Of a stretch of 64,000 nucleotides of DNA, positions 28,017 to 36,497 are shown piece after piece. Positions within the stretch are counted from its first letter, which is position 1. Every line of letters begins with the position of its first letter. The stretch spans positions 248,001-312,000 of the forward strand of contig JACJOC010000058.1 in assembly GCA_014695345.1 (NCBI GenBank). The letters run 5' to 3'. The notes beneath the pieces are model-generated. The model did not search any database. It was not told the DNA's origin and was given only the letters and a program-made list of their open reading frames with translations. Both the position numbers and the translations under genes were made by a program. This DNA is from Cyanobacteria bacterium FACHB-471 (GTDB lineage: Bacteria; Cyanobacteriota; Cyanobacteriia; Elainellales; Elainellaceae).

Positions 28017-29665
28017 CCTCGTCCGTTCCATTGGATTGGCAGCATGGGGGTTGAAGGATGACCAGAATAGCTATTTTGCTCTGTAGTTTCTGAGTCGAGG
28101 ACTTGAATTACCCGATTGTAGATTTCCTCAGCTTGTTGGGGCGAGTTGCCGATGCTGGTCAGTCCCACTTTGCCGAACTCTGACAAGCAGCCCATCAGGT
28201 GAAAAACGGTGCCTGTCTCGGTAATGCTGTTAAAGTGCAGACGATGGTGGGCAATGATGTCCATCAGGTCGCTGGGCAATAGCCCCCGATAGCGGTCTTT
28301 TTGCAGGTTGTCAGTAGCAATGTAGTATTTCGGCACACCCTGCTGATTGTAAAACTGACCCGTGGGGCGATCGTAACGCCCGTTAGTCAACAGTTTTAGC
28401 GTCATAAATGGATGGGTAGTGCCACCTTTTCGCAGGTTGATTTCGATCGCTTGAAATTCCCACTGTTCGCCCGGAGCGGCACCGTCGCCAGCCCGTCGCA
28501 CGGCAATAAAGTCTACACTGTAGCGCTCTAAAGCTCCCCGTGCTGCCAGGGCTTTGCCGACTTTCCAGCCCCATTCCTGCAAACGCAATCGATAGGATTC
28601 ATCAGCGGGGAAGCTGCATCCCAGGAAAATTTGTCCGTCTGGGCCACCCAAGATCTGATCATGAGTAGAAAGGATCTCAACTTCGCCGCCAGGCGTGATA
28701 CGTCCTTGAACGCTGGGCGATCGCTTTTCCTCACCCTCGATAAAGGCTTCAGCGATCGCCCCCAATTCTGGAATGCGACTGCTAAAGTTATCCCAAGTTT
28801 CAGTGTCCGATTGGAAGCTGAGCGACTCAAAGCGATCGCGTATTTCCTGAACCCGTTCTGCAGTCGAGGCATTTCCGGGGGCAAGGTGCTGAATCGGTCT
28901 GAGGTCAAGCAGTGCATTCCCCTGCCCTGAAAAGCCTTCGTTTAGCTTGATGACCATTCGCTTTAGGTCAGGCTGTCGTTCCCAAAGCTCGACCGCTACT
29001 TTTGCTAAGTCTGCCGAGTTCCAGACCAAATCACTCCCATCAGGATGCGGCACTTCAGCTTCGGCAAAAATTTCTCGACTGCCGCTCTTGGTGCCCCAGT
29101 AGAGCAAACTTGGATCAAGCCCTAGCAGCGGTATATTTAGCTGTAAAGCCAGATCCCGTTCTAGCGTCGTGGCATTAAAACAGGTCATATAGGACCGCTC
29201 TGCACGAATTGCCTGCCGAATTCGCTCGACTAACCGGGGGCGCTCTAAAATCTTTTCGGTCAAAGAGCGGGGGGAGGAATCGTAGGCGCATAGAAGGAGG
29301 AGGCGATCGCGGGCTTGGGAAAACGGCACCCCTGGCAAAAGCTGGAGGTAGTACTCAATCACACTAGGGTGAATCGGCTGTGAGGTGACGTAGATCAGCC
29401 GAGTGCAAGGATTTTGCAGTCGAATCAGAGAAAACAGCAGACGTTCTTCATAGTGATGCACTCCCTTGATCTTGAGAAGCTCCCGCTGATCCAGGCTGAG
29501 CGAGGGAATCACCAAAATATCGCAGTCGTTATGGTCGAACTGCTCTACGGCTTGCCAGCGATCGCGTAGCTGAAGCTGAAGCTGCCGAAACTGCTCCAGG
29601 TCTTCGCTATACATTGTCGTCGAAGGAATAGTTAAACTTTGCATGACTCCCCCGCCTAGTTGCAC
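28007..29665 (-). CDS. ATP-grasp carboxylate-amine ligase, PGM1 (peptide ligase)-related
   Basis: A 552-aa protein related to PGM1, the Streptomyces ligase of pheganomycin biosynthesis. An N-terminal pre-ATP-grasp region (DRLLLLCAYDSSPRSLTEKI) is followed by an ATP-grasp core (RMVIKLNEGFSGQGNALLDL; later EAFIEGEEKRSPSVQGRITP, then FQAIEINLRKGGTTHPFM with metal-ligand Glu/Asn). The C-terminal domain is PGM1_C-like (FHLMGCLSEFGKVGLTSIGN). It presumably ligates an acid to an amine, but substrate and product are unknown. It stands alone, with no biosynthetic partners adjacent. The last codons overlap a MITE-like element. Confidence 0.82.
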   Translation of the reverse strand: MQLGGGVMQSLTIPSTTMYSEDLEQFRQLQLQLRDRWQAVEQFDHNDCDILVIPSLSLDQRELLKIKGVHHYEERLLFSLIRLQNPCTRLIYVTSQPIHPSVIEYYLQLLPGVPFSQARDRLLLLCAYDSSPRSLTEKILERPRLVERIRQAIRAERSYMTCFNATTLERDLALQLNIPLLGLDPSLLYWGTKSGSREIFAEAEVPHPDGSDLVWNSADLAKVAVELWERQPDLKRMVIKLNEGFSGQGNALLDLRPIQHLAPGNASTAERVQEIRDRFESLSFQSDTETWDNFSSRIPELGAIAEAFIEGEEKRSPSVQGRITPGGEVEILSTHDQILGGPDGQIFLGCSFPADESYRLRLQEWGWKVGKALAARGALERYSVDFIAVRRAGDGAAPGEQWEFQAIEINLRKGGTTHPFMTLKLLTNGRYDRPTGQFYNQQGVPKYYIATDNLQKDRYRGLLPSDLMDIIAHHRLHFNSITETGTVFHLMGCLSEFGKVGLTSIGNSPQQAEEIYNRVIQVLDSETTEQNSYSGHPSTPMLPIQWNGRGEG

Positions 29666-30206
29666 AGATTGAAATGAGATTCGAGCTATGAGCGATTCTA
29701 TCCAGGTATTGTGTTGAATATATCCCTGTCCTGCGGTAGAAATATCCAGGACGGCACCCTACTTCTCAACGGGGATCAACAGTTCGGCAGAGATCAAACT
29801 AACGCCAAAAGGTTGCTCAAGTTCCCTTAACCCAGGGCTTAAAACTTTCTCTTTCGTTTGGCAGAGAAGGTTGAAAGCAACCTATACGACGCAAAAGATT
29901 AATAGTAACTATGCGTAAGTCTTGACATCTCCTACACTGATCATGTCTCATCCTTAGGATTTCTAGGGAATCTAGAAAAAAGTCTTATTGCATTTGCTCG
30001 TTTCTGGTTTTGCGCTTATTTACACAGCAGAGTTTGTTACTTTTCTGGGAATCACAGACTCTTTTTGAAATTCCCTACTGTCTAAATACTCTTTGGCGTT
30101 GCTTAATTTTGTGGAAGTTTGGAATGAATCAAAAATACGGCGTGTTAGTAGGAAACTGCTGTATTCCGTACTGCACAATTGCAATGGAGTCAGATTGCCT
30201 CCTGTA
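29666..30206. other. 541-bp gene-free region between divergent genes
   Basis: AT-rich spacer upstream of the ATP-grasp gene. It holds a small inverted repeat TTTCTAGGGAATCTAGAAA (29960-29978) and a TTGACA hexamer near 29923 without a good partner. I see no gene; short frames at 30010-30268 have no protein-like character. Confidence 0.45.
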
Positions 30207-30349
30207 AGAGGATGTTTCAAAAGTCTAATCTGTAACCAAAAGTTTGTAGGGGCGTGGCATTCGGGCAAGAATTTTCGGTCTATTTTAGAGTCTATCTGCC
30301 GAATGCTGCGCCCTTACAGAGGACATTTGCTACTTTTCAAATACCCTCT
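30207..30349. mobile_element. 143-bp MITE-like element containing 72-bp repeat copy 4
   Basis: Terminal inverted repeats of 18 bp (AGAGGATGTTTCAAAAGT and ACTTTTCAAATACCCTCT, a few mismatches) flank the 72-bp core at 30246-30317. It is the inverted relative of the element at 27873-28016. The ends resemble IS-derived termini, but no transposase is present and no clear target duplication is seen. It lies just upstream of dacB and may contribute to its leader. Confidence 0.7.
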
Positions 30350-30379
30350 AAGTTCTGTGTAGAAGAAGTTGGGATTGTG

Positions 30380-31879
30380 ATGCTTATAAGAGGGCTTTTT
30401 CGGGTTGGGTTGGGACTAGTAGCGATCGCCATTCCACTTAGCATCGCTTCGGTTAGAGCACAGACTGCTGCTCAAATCCCCGTTCCTGTAGCTCAAGCAA
30501 ACTCTGAGACGAGTTCAGAAATCTGTCCGACTAAGTTGGCAGATGAGTTGCAGGCGATCGCCAACCGTCCCGAACTTCAACGCTCACGTTGGGGTATCTC
30601 CATTCAGACCCTAGCAACAGGTGAAACGCTGTATGAGCAAGAGGCTCAGCGCTACTTCATTCCAGCCTCTACAGCTAAACTGTTGACGACTGCTGCTGCG
30701 CTACATCAATTGGGTAGCTCCTTTCAAATTCGCACTTCTGTGTATCAGGCAAACGATTCTAACGAGATGGTTTTGCGAGTTGTGGGACAGGGTGATCCTA
30801 GCTTCACAGATGCAGAACTGCGACAACTGGCGCAGCAAATTCGCGATCGCAACATCACTCACATCGATCGCCTGATTGGGGACGACCAGTACTTTCAAGA
30901 CCCAATTCTTAACCCCAACTGGGAATGGGAAGACGTGCAGGCAGGTTACGGTGCTGGGGTTAATAGCCTGATTCTGAACTTGAATGCGATCGCCCTCACC
31001 CTTTCACCTCAAGCAGTAGGACAACCCCTCCAGCTTTCTTGGAGCGATCCGGTAGAAGCGCAGCGTTGGCAGGTTGAAAACAATTCCATCACTACAGCAG
31101 CCGAAGCGCCAGAATTTTTGCAGCTTGAGCGAGAGTTGAATCAGCCGAGTTTACGAATTTCAGGGCAGCTGCAGGTTGGGGGAGAGCCAGAAGTTGAAGC
31201 GATCGCCATTCCTGATCCTAGCCAGTATTTCTTGCGTCGCTTCCAGCGCATTCTAGCTGAAGCGGGAATTACGGTTGGGCAGGTTGCAGTGGCAACAAGT
31301 CCCGCTAACGGAGATGAGCAAGCGATCGCCACCGTCACATCTGATCCACTGTCGGAACTGCTAATTCAGGCAAATCGGGAGAGCGAGAATCTTTATGCCG
31401 AAGCGCTGCTGAGAATCTTAGGTGCGACTCCGACAAACTCAACCGATTCCACTTTGGAAGCCGGAATTGCTACGGTTGAAACGACCTTAACCGAATTAGG
31501 CGTTGATCCTGAAAGTTACGTGCTGGCAGACGGATCGGGATTGTCTCGCCACAATTTGGTCAGTCCAGAGGCGCTGGTGCAAACTTTAAGGGCAATCGCT
31601 CAATCCGCCGAAGCAGAGGTTTATCGAGAATCATTGGCGATCGCTGGGGTCAATGGCACTCTGCAAAACCGCTTTCGAGAAACTCCGATTCAGGGCAGGC
31701 TGTTTGGCAAAACCGGAACGGCAAGCGGCATTGTCACTTTATCGGGCTATCTCGAATTGCCTGATTATCAACCATTAGTTTTCAGCATCTTGGTGAATCA
31801 GTCTGACCAGCCCGTGCGAATCATTCGACAGGCGATCGATGAAATGGTACTGAAGCTAGCTCAGCTTCATTCCTGCTAA
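30380..31879 (+). CDS. dacB: D-alanyl-D-alanine carboxypeptidase/endopeptidase (PBP4 family)
   Basis: A peptidase S13 enzyme that trims peptidoglycan stem peptides and cross-links in the periplasm. The signal peptide is MLIRGLFRVGLGLVAIAIPL with cleavage near SVRAQ. Active-site motifs are present: SxxK at S97-K100 (IPASTAKLL), SxN in RESENLYAEALLR, and KTG in FGKTGTASGIVTLSGYLE. Its 499 aa is normal. ATG 30380 is preferred because an upstream open extension to 30254 runs through the MITE-like element. Confidence 0.94.
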   Translation: MLIRGLFRVGLGLVAIAIPLSIASVRAQTAAQIPVPVAQANSETSSEICPTKLADELQAIANRPELQRSRWGISIQTLATGETLYEQEAQRYFIPASTAKLLTTAAALHQLGSSFQIRTSVYQANDSNEMVLRVVGQGDPSFTDAELRQLAQQIRDRNITHIDRLIGDDQYFQDPILNPNWEWEDVQAGYGAGVNSLILNLNAIALTLSPQAVGQPLQLSWSDPVEAQRWQVENNSITTAAEAPEFLQLERELNQPSLRISGQLQVGGEPEVEAIAIPDPSQYFLRRFQRILAEAGITVGQVAVATSPANGDEQAIATVTSDPLSELLIQANRESENLYAEALLRILGATPTNSTDSTLEAGIATVETTLTELGVDPESYVLADGSGLSRHNLVSPEALVQTLRAIAQSAEAEVYRESLAIAGVNGTLQNRFRETPIQGRLFGKTGTASGIVTLSGYLELPDYQPLVFSILVNQSDQPVRIIRQAIDEMVLKLAQLHSC

Positions 31880-32296
31880 AAGAATTACCTCACTAGATAG
31901 AGTTGCTATTCAAACAAATCAAACTGTTGACGTACTTCCATTTCTACTTAAAAGAAGGCTGCCAGAGTAGAACTTTCTAGATAAACAACCGTAGGGATAT
32001 GTAGACGTAAAATGTTTTGCCTTACAACAGGGGCTAGGTGCTAGAGCCCCCCATTCACGGAGGTTTTAGCTACTGATCTAGTCTCTTTTGTGAAAATTGA
32101 AATAGCTAAATTCATCCGCAAAAATACAGATAATTCCTCCTTTAATCCTTCATCAAAAAATTAAGAGTTTCACTAATTCCTGCTAAATCTGATTTCTTCT
32201 TTCTACTAACCCTAAGAATGATGTTGTGCCACTAGAAAACTTCCTAACATAGCTGACAAAGCCAAATAACTTAACGAAGAACGAAGGAGTTTTTTT
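31880..32296. other. 417-bp gene-free region upstream of the BON protein gene
   Basis: No open frame or strong hairpin. A short GC-rich patch (GGGGCTAGGTGCTAGAGCCCC, 32030-32050) is palindromic and could be the dacB terminator. The rest is AT-rich and should contain the BON gene promoter. Confidence 0.4.
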
Positions 32297-32689
32297 ATGG
32301 GTTGGTTACAAAGACTGTTTGGTAAAGAAGAGCAAGAGAAAAAGCAAAGAGCCCATGGTGGACAGGGCAACAGAGCTGCTCAAAGCGGTGGTGGTGTTGC
32401 TCAGGCACCTGCTACAACTCGGCAATCCAGCACACAGTCCATTCCGCCAGAGCGGGTCGGTTTGGATGGACAGTATGACGAGAGCGGCTTGGCTAAGCGA
32501 GTCGCGGCGGCGTTTGATGATGATCCTTCTCTAGATGACATCGACACTCTTTATGTCGCCCAGACTGGCGGCACTGTTGTCCTAAAAGGTAAAGCGCCCA
32601 GCCAACAAATTTTGAGCAAGATGGCAACAGTTGCCAAAGGCGTTCGTGGAGCTAGTGCAGTTGATACCAGTCAAGTCACGATTGGCTAG
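32297..32689 (+). CDS. BON-domain protein
   Basis: A 130-aa soluble protein. A basic, Gly/Gln/Ser-rich N-terminus (1-60, probably disordered) leads to one BON domain at 65-130 (LAKRVAAAFDDDPSLDDIDT, later GTVVLKGKAPSQQILSKMAT). BON domains bind membranes or ligands in stress-related proteins (OsmY, Kbp). There is no signal peptide, so it is cytoplasmic. A good Shine-Dalgarno (GAAGGAG) precedes ATG 32297. It is followed 153 bp later by a DUF937 gene on the same strand. Confidence 0.85.
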   Translation: MGWLQRLFGKEEQEKKQRAHGGQGNRAAQSGGGVAQAPATTRQSSTQSIPPERVGLDGQYDESGLAKRVAAAFDDDPSLDDIDTLYVAQTGGTVVLKGKAPSQQILSKMATVAKGVRGASAVDTSQVTIG

Positions 32690-32842
32690 TTTTATTTCCG
32701 ATTACCTAAGTAAAGGCAATCACGACTTTTAATGGGGTAGAGCAGGGGAGAGGGTACGAATTTGGTAAATTGCCGAATTTTGCCCTCATCCCCACTTTTT
32801 CACCTCAAGCAGACTAAGTTGAGTTTTGAGATTGGAAGATTT

Positions 32843-33379
32843 ATGGGACTTTTTGATCAGGTACTTGGAGCAATCGACAATCCAAATCAGCACGCTAGCT
32901 CCAACCAAATTAGCAGCATTTTAGGTGCAGTTCAGCAATTGTCGGGCGATCGCAACGTACCTCCCTCGACGACCCAAACTGTTTTATCCATCGTCGGTCG
33001 TCATGTTCGCTCTGCCTTGCAGCAGAAGCGCTCTGCTGGACACAGCGACGAGGCAGAAACGCTAGTCGAACAGTTTAGCGGTACTCATGCTAATTCCGCT
33101 GCGGTTCAGTCGCTTTTTAACCGGCAGCAGGAAGAGGAAACGGTACGGGATACTGCTAGGCAAACCGGACTGGACATGAACACCGTTCGAGCCATGCTGC
33201 CGATACTAATTCCGATTGTGTTGAATCTTCTGCAATCCGGAGCCAGCAACCAAAGAACTCAGAACAGACGCGGTTCCAACTCGGTACTGGACACGTTTTT
33301 GGGTGGGCAAGACGGACAAGTTGATATCGGAGATGCGGTCGCACTGGCGAGCCAATTTCTCAACCAGCGATCGCGTTAA
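32843..33379 (+). CDS. DUF937 protein
   Basis: A 178-aa protein opening MGLFDQVLGAIDNPNQHASS, typical of DUF937 (YidB-like) proteins, with hydrophobic helices near AMLPILIPIVLNLLQSG and a C-terminal GDAVALASQFLNQR. Function unknown; the fold is helical. ATG 32843 begins the conserved N-terminus; the open frame to 32762 is not conserved. It lies 24-42 bp upstream of the topoisomerase gene and is likely co-transcribed. Confidence 0.82.
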   Translation: MGLFDQVLGAIDNPNQHASSNQISSILGAVQQLSGDRNVPPSTTQTVLSIVGRHVRSALQQKRSAGHSDEAETLVEQFSGTHANSAAVQSLFNRQQEEETVRDTARQTGLDMNTVRAMLPILIPIVLNLLQSGASNQRTQNRRGSNSVLDTFLGGQDGQVDIGDAVALASQFLNQRSR

Positions 33380-33420
33380 GCGCTTTTAGGCAAAATCCCA
33401 GAGTGGGTCTGGTTACGACA

Positions 33421-34542
33421 ATGCAAGCAAAGACGGCTAAGGTTCAAAAGAAAACAATTCACAAGCAGCTAGAGGCCGTGCTGGTTACAGACCCAGTCAA
33501 GTCTGCAAAAGTGGCGGGTCTGCGTTACGTTTGTGACGATAGTCCAGGAATTCGGCGCAAACGGTCTGGCAAAGGCTTTAGCTATGTCGATGTGAATGGC
33601 AATCGCGTCCAGGATGCGGTGGTGCTAGAGCGAATCAAAGCCTTAGCCGTTCCCCCAGCCCTCACAGATGTGTGGATTTGCCCCTTGGATAACGGTCACC
33701 TTCAGGCGACCGGACGCGATGCCAAAGGGCGCAAGCAATATCGCTATCATGCCGACTGGCAAAAAATTAGAAGCCAGACCAAATTCAATCGAATGATTCC
33801 TTTTGGTCTGGCTTTGCCGTTGATTCGACAAATCACCGAAGAGCATTCCAAACTGCGAGGAGTACCCCGTGAGAAGGTCTTAGCAGCAGTTGTACAACTG
33901 CTAGGAGCAACTTTCATTCGGATTGGTAATCCTGAGTACGCGGAAAAAAACAAGTCCTTTGGCTTAACTACCCTGCGAAATCGCCACGTTGAAGTCTCAG
34001 GATCTACAATTCGGTTTCACTTTCGCGGCAAGAGCGGAGTTGAGCATGAGATTGAATTAAATGATCGCCGTCTCGCCAAGATTGTCAAAAGCTGCCGTGA
34101 ACTTCCTGGATACGAGCTATTTCAGTACGTCGACGAAGAAGGACAGCGACAAAAAGTTAGCTCCGAAGATGTCAACGACTACCTGAGGGAAATTACAGGC
34201 GAAGAGTTTAGCGCTAAAGACTTTCGCACTTGGGCAGGTACCGTTTTAACGGCAATGGAGCTAAGCGAAATTGGACCCTTCGAATCAAAAACTGCTGCCA
34301 ATCGAAATATTGTTCAGGCGGTCAAGGCAGTTGCAAAGCAACTTGGCAACCGACCTGCAACCTGCCGCAAATATTACGTTCATCCCGGTGTGATTGATGC
34401 TTACCTGGAAGGTTGGCTGCTGCCAATTATGGAGAAATCCCAAACAATAGAGCAGGCTAACCCGAATGATCTCCGTCCGGAAGAGCAGGCGGTATTAGAA
34501 GTTTTAGAGCAAAATTTTGCAAATACAGGTGGTAAGAAGTAA
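33421..34542 (+). CDS. DNA topoisomerase IB
   Basis: A eukaryote/poxvirus-type topoisomerase that relaxes DNA through a 3'-phosphotyrosine. It contains AGLRYVCDDSPGIRRKRSGK at the N-terminus, the GRDAKGRKQYRYHADW motif of the DNA-clamp region, the catalytic core IRIGNPEYAEKNKSFGLTTL, then KDFRTWAGTVLTAMEL, and the nucleophile Tyr in CRKYYVHPGVI. Length (373 aa) matches bacterial TopIB. ATG 33421 is chosen; an in-frame GTG at 33403 is possible, and neither has a strong Shine-Dalgarno. This enzyme is patchy among bacteria. Confidence 0.92.
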   Translation: MQAKTAKVQKKTIHKQLEAVLVTDPVKSAKVAGLRYVCDDSPGIRRKRSGKGFSYVDVNGNRVQDAVVLERIKALAVPPALTDVWICPLDNGHLQATGRDAKGRKQYRYHADWQKIRSQTKFNRMIPFGLALPLIRQITEEHSKLRGVPREKVLAAVVQLLGATFIRIGNPEYAEKNKSFGLTTLRNRHVEVSGSTIRFHFRGKSGVEHEIELNDRRLAKIVKSCRELPGYELFQYVDEEGQRQKVSSEDVNDYLREITGEEFSAKDFRTWAGTVLTAMELSEIGPFESKTAANRNIVQAVKAVAKQLGNRPATCRKYYVHPGVIDAYLEGWLLPIMEKSQTIEQANPNDLRPEEQAVLEVLEQNFANTGGKK

Positions 34543-34674
34543 CTATCCCATGCCCAGTGGGGGGATGTTACTCTAAGGGAGATACCTGCTCAGGCAGTAG
34601 GGTTTCCTGAGGTGATCTGCACCAGATGGTCACTTCAATCAAAAAAACAGAATTTATCAAACGAGGTGCAAAGA

Positions 34675-35859
34675 GTGGTTGCTACTCCTGAAAAATTGCA
34701 ACAGCCGACCTTAGAGCAAGCTGCCGGTGGTGATCGGGTAGCTGTTTTGCTCATGGGTTATGGCGAAGTCGAAAGTTACGAAGATTTTGCTAATTACAAC
34801 GAACAGGCGCTAAATCTGCTCACCGCTAAGTTTGCGCCTGTGCCAACCTGGATCTATCCCCCGTTGGCAAAGCTGCTGGCTGTGTTTGATCTGCACGAAT
34901 GGAGCCACCAGCACGATCACTTTATTTCACCTCACAATGCCATTTTTGAACAGCAGCGGTTGGGCATCGAGCAGAATTTGCAGGCAAAATGGGGCGATCG
35001 CATCCAAGTTTTCAAAGCCTTTAACTTCTGTGCTCCCTTCCTGCCAGAACAGGTTTTGACGGAAATCAAAGCCCAAGGTTTTGACAAGCTTCTGATCTAT
35101 CCGCTGCTGGTTGTAGATTCCATCTTTACCAGTGGTATTGCCGTTGAGCAGGTCAACAAAGCGTTGGTGCAACTGGCAGACGGCACAGAGCATTGGGTCA
35201 AGGGAACCCGCTACATTCCCTCCTTCTACAACGAGCCTGCCTACATTGATTTGATGGCTAAGCTGGTTGAAGACAAGATCGCGAAGGACTTAGCAGTGGC
35301 TCACCTGCCTTCCCAGACAGGCATCGTGTTGATGAATCACGGCTGCCCCCACAAAGCAAAAGGCTTTACCTCTGGGATCGATGAGAGTCAGGCGCTTTAC
35401 GAACGGGTACGGGAAAGGCTAATCCACCGCTATCCGCTGATTTCGGTAGGCTGGCTAAACCACCAAACTCCCCTAATCGAATGGACTCAGCCCAATGCAG
35501 ATCTGGCTGCTAAAAATCTGATTGACTTGGGTGCAACGGCACTAGTGTTCATGCCAATTGGCTTCGCCACCGAAAACCATGAAACCTTGCTGGATGTAGA
35601 TCACATCATTCACGGATTGCGTCGTAAGCATCCTGAAGTCACCTATGTACAGATGGCTTGCGTCAACGACCATCCTGAATTCCTGCAAATGGCGGCAGAT
35701 TGGGCAGATCCCCAGATCGAAGCGTTGCTTTCAGAGCAGGCTTTGGCGGTGAATCCATCTTTGGCAGCAGCTCAAGCGCAGTCCTATCACACTCATAGCC
35801 ATGATCACAACCATGATGGACATCATCACCATCATGACGATCACCACCATCACCACTAA
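34675..35859 (+). CDS. Ferrochelatase-like protein with histidine-rich C-terminal tail
   Basis: A HemH-superfamily chelatase fold of 394 aa: RVAVLLMGYGEVESYEDFAN at the N-terminus, VFKAFNFCAPFLPEQVL in the middle, and a second half with GIVLMNHGCPHKAKGFTSG, FMPIGFATENHETLLDV and VNDHPEF. It differs from canonical HemH and lacks the HLIP-like C-terminal helix of cyanobacterial ferrochelatase. Instead the last 23 residues (35788-35856) are almost entirely His with a few Asp, Asn, Ser, Thr and Gly. It could be a second ferrochelatase, a Co/Ni chelatase or a metal-storage protein. The GTG at 34675 follows a GAGGT site. Confidence 0.8.
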   Translation: MVATPEKLQQPTLEQAAGGDRVAVLLMGYGEVESYEDFANYNEQALNLLTAKFAPVPTWIYPPLAKLLAVFDLHEWSHQHDHFISPHNAIFEQQRLGIEQNLQAKWGDRIQVFKAFNFCAPFLPEQVLTEIKAQGFDKLLIYPLLVVDSIFTSGIAVEQVNKALVQLADGTEHWVKGTRYIPSFYNEPAYIDLMAKLVEDKIAKDLAVAHLPSQTGIVLMNHGCPHKAKGFTSGIDESQALYERVRERLIHRYPLISVGWLNHQTPLIEWTQPNADLAAKNLIDLGATALVFMPIGFATENHETLLDVDHIIHGLRRKHPEVTYVQMACVNDHPEFLQMAADWADPQIEALLSEQALAVNPSLAAAQAQSYHTHSHDHNHDGHHHHHDDHHHHH

Positions 35860-35881
35860 GACTTTCTAAAGAAAGTAGTTT

Positions 35882-35915
35882 AGAAGCGATCGCCTCTCAA
35901 GGGGCGATCGCTTCT
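35882..35915. terminator. Bidirectional terminator containing HIP1 palindromes
   Basis: A 13-bp perfect stem (AGAAGCGATCGCC) with an 8-nt loop sits between the convergent ferrochelatase-like gene and cupS. Both arms carry GCGATCGC. Confidence 0.7.
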
Positions 35916-35987
35916 TCATTTCCGTACCATGCTCCGCCGGGAACGAGAAAAAACTAAGGGGAAATGAGGGAAAGGCGATCGCCCCAC

Positions 35988-36389
35988 TTATCCCATCAAG
36001 ATCACCCGATCCAAAACATGAATCACACCATTGTCCGCCTCAATATCTGCGGCTAAAACCGTTGCATTCTTCACCTCAAATCCATCAGCAGTGTTGATGG
36101 GAATGGTAGAACCTTCCACCGAAGTGAGTGAATTGACCTTCTCCAAATCCGCTTTCATCAGCTTGCCTGGAACGACATGAAACGTCAGAATTCTGGCGAG
36201 CTGAGGTGTGTTTTGTACCAGGGTTTGCACGGTTCCAGGTGGCAATTTGGCAAAGGCATCATCATTTGGCGCAAATACAGTAAACGGGCCAGGGCTTTTC
36301 AAAGTTTCTACCAAACCTGCCGCCTGAACTGCTGCAACCAAAGTTTGGAAAGAGCCTGCACCTACTGCAATGTCAACAATATCAGCCAT
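35988..36389 (-). CDS. cupS: CupS, fasciclin-domain subunit of NDH-1MS
   Basis: A 133-aa single FAS1 domain ([65 protein letters not shown]). CupS is reported to have a fasciclin-like fold and to bind the NDH-1MS CO2-uptake complex with CupA. Its position directly after cupA supports the assignment. The ATG at 36389 follows GAGGTG. No signal peptide, so it is cytoplasmic, unlike most fasciclin proteins. Confidence 0.88.
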   Translation of the reverse strand: MADIVDIAVGAGSFQTLVAAVQAAGLVETLKSPGPFTVFAPNDDAFAKLPPGTVQTLVQNTPQLARILTFHVVPGKLMKADLEKVNSLTSVEGSTIPINTADGFEVKNATVLAADIEADNGVIHVLDRVILMG

Positions 36390-36497
36390 TTTCACCTCAT
36401 AAATTTGTTAATAGATTGCGTAGGATGCGTTACGCTACCGCTAACGCATCCTCTCTTGATTCTTCGGTGCGTTGTGCTGTCGCTAGCACCACCTTAC

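Noticed and set aside
30207-30349. Full insertion sequence
   Set aside because: IS-like ends only; no transposase frame and no clear target duplication.
30254-30379. N-terminal extension of DacB
   Set aside because: It is translated from the MITE-like element; the signal peptide begins at ATG 30380.
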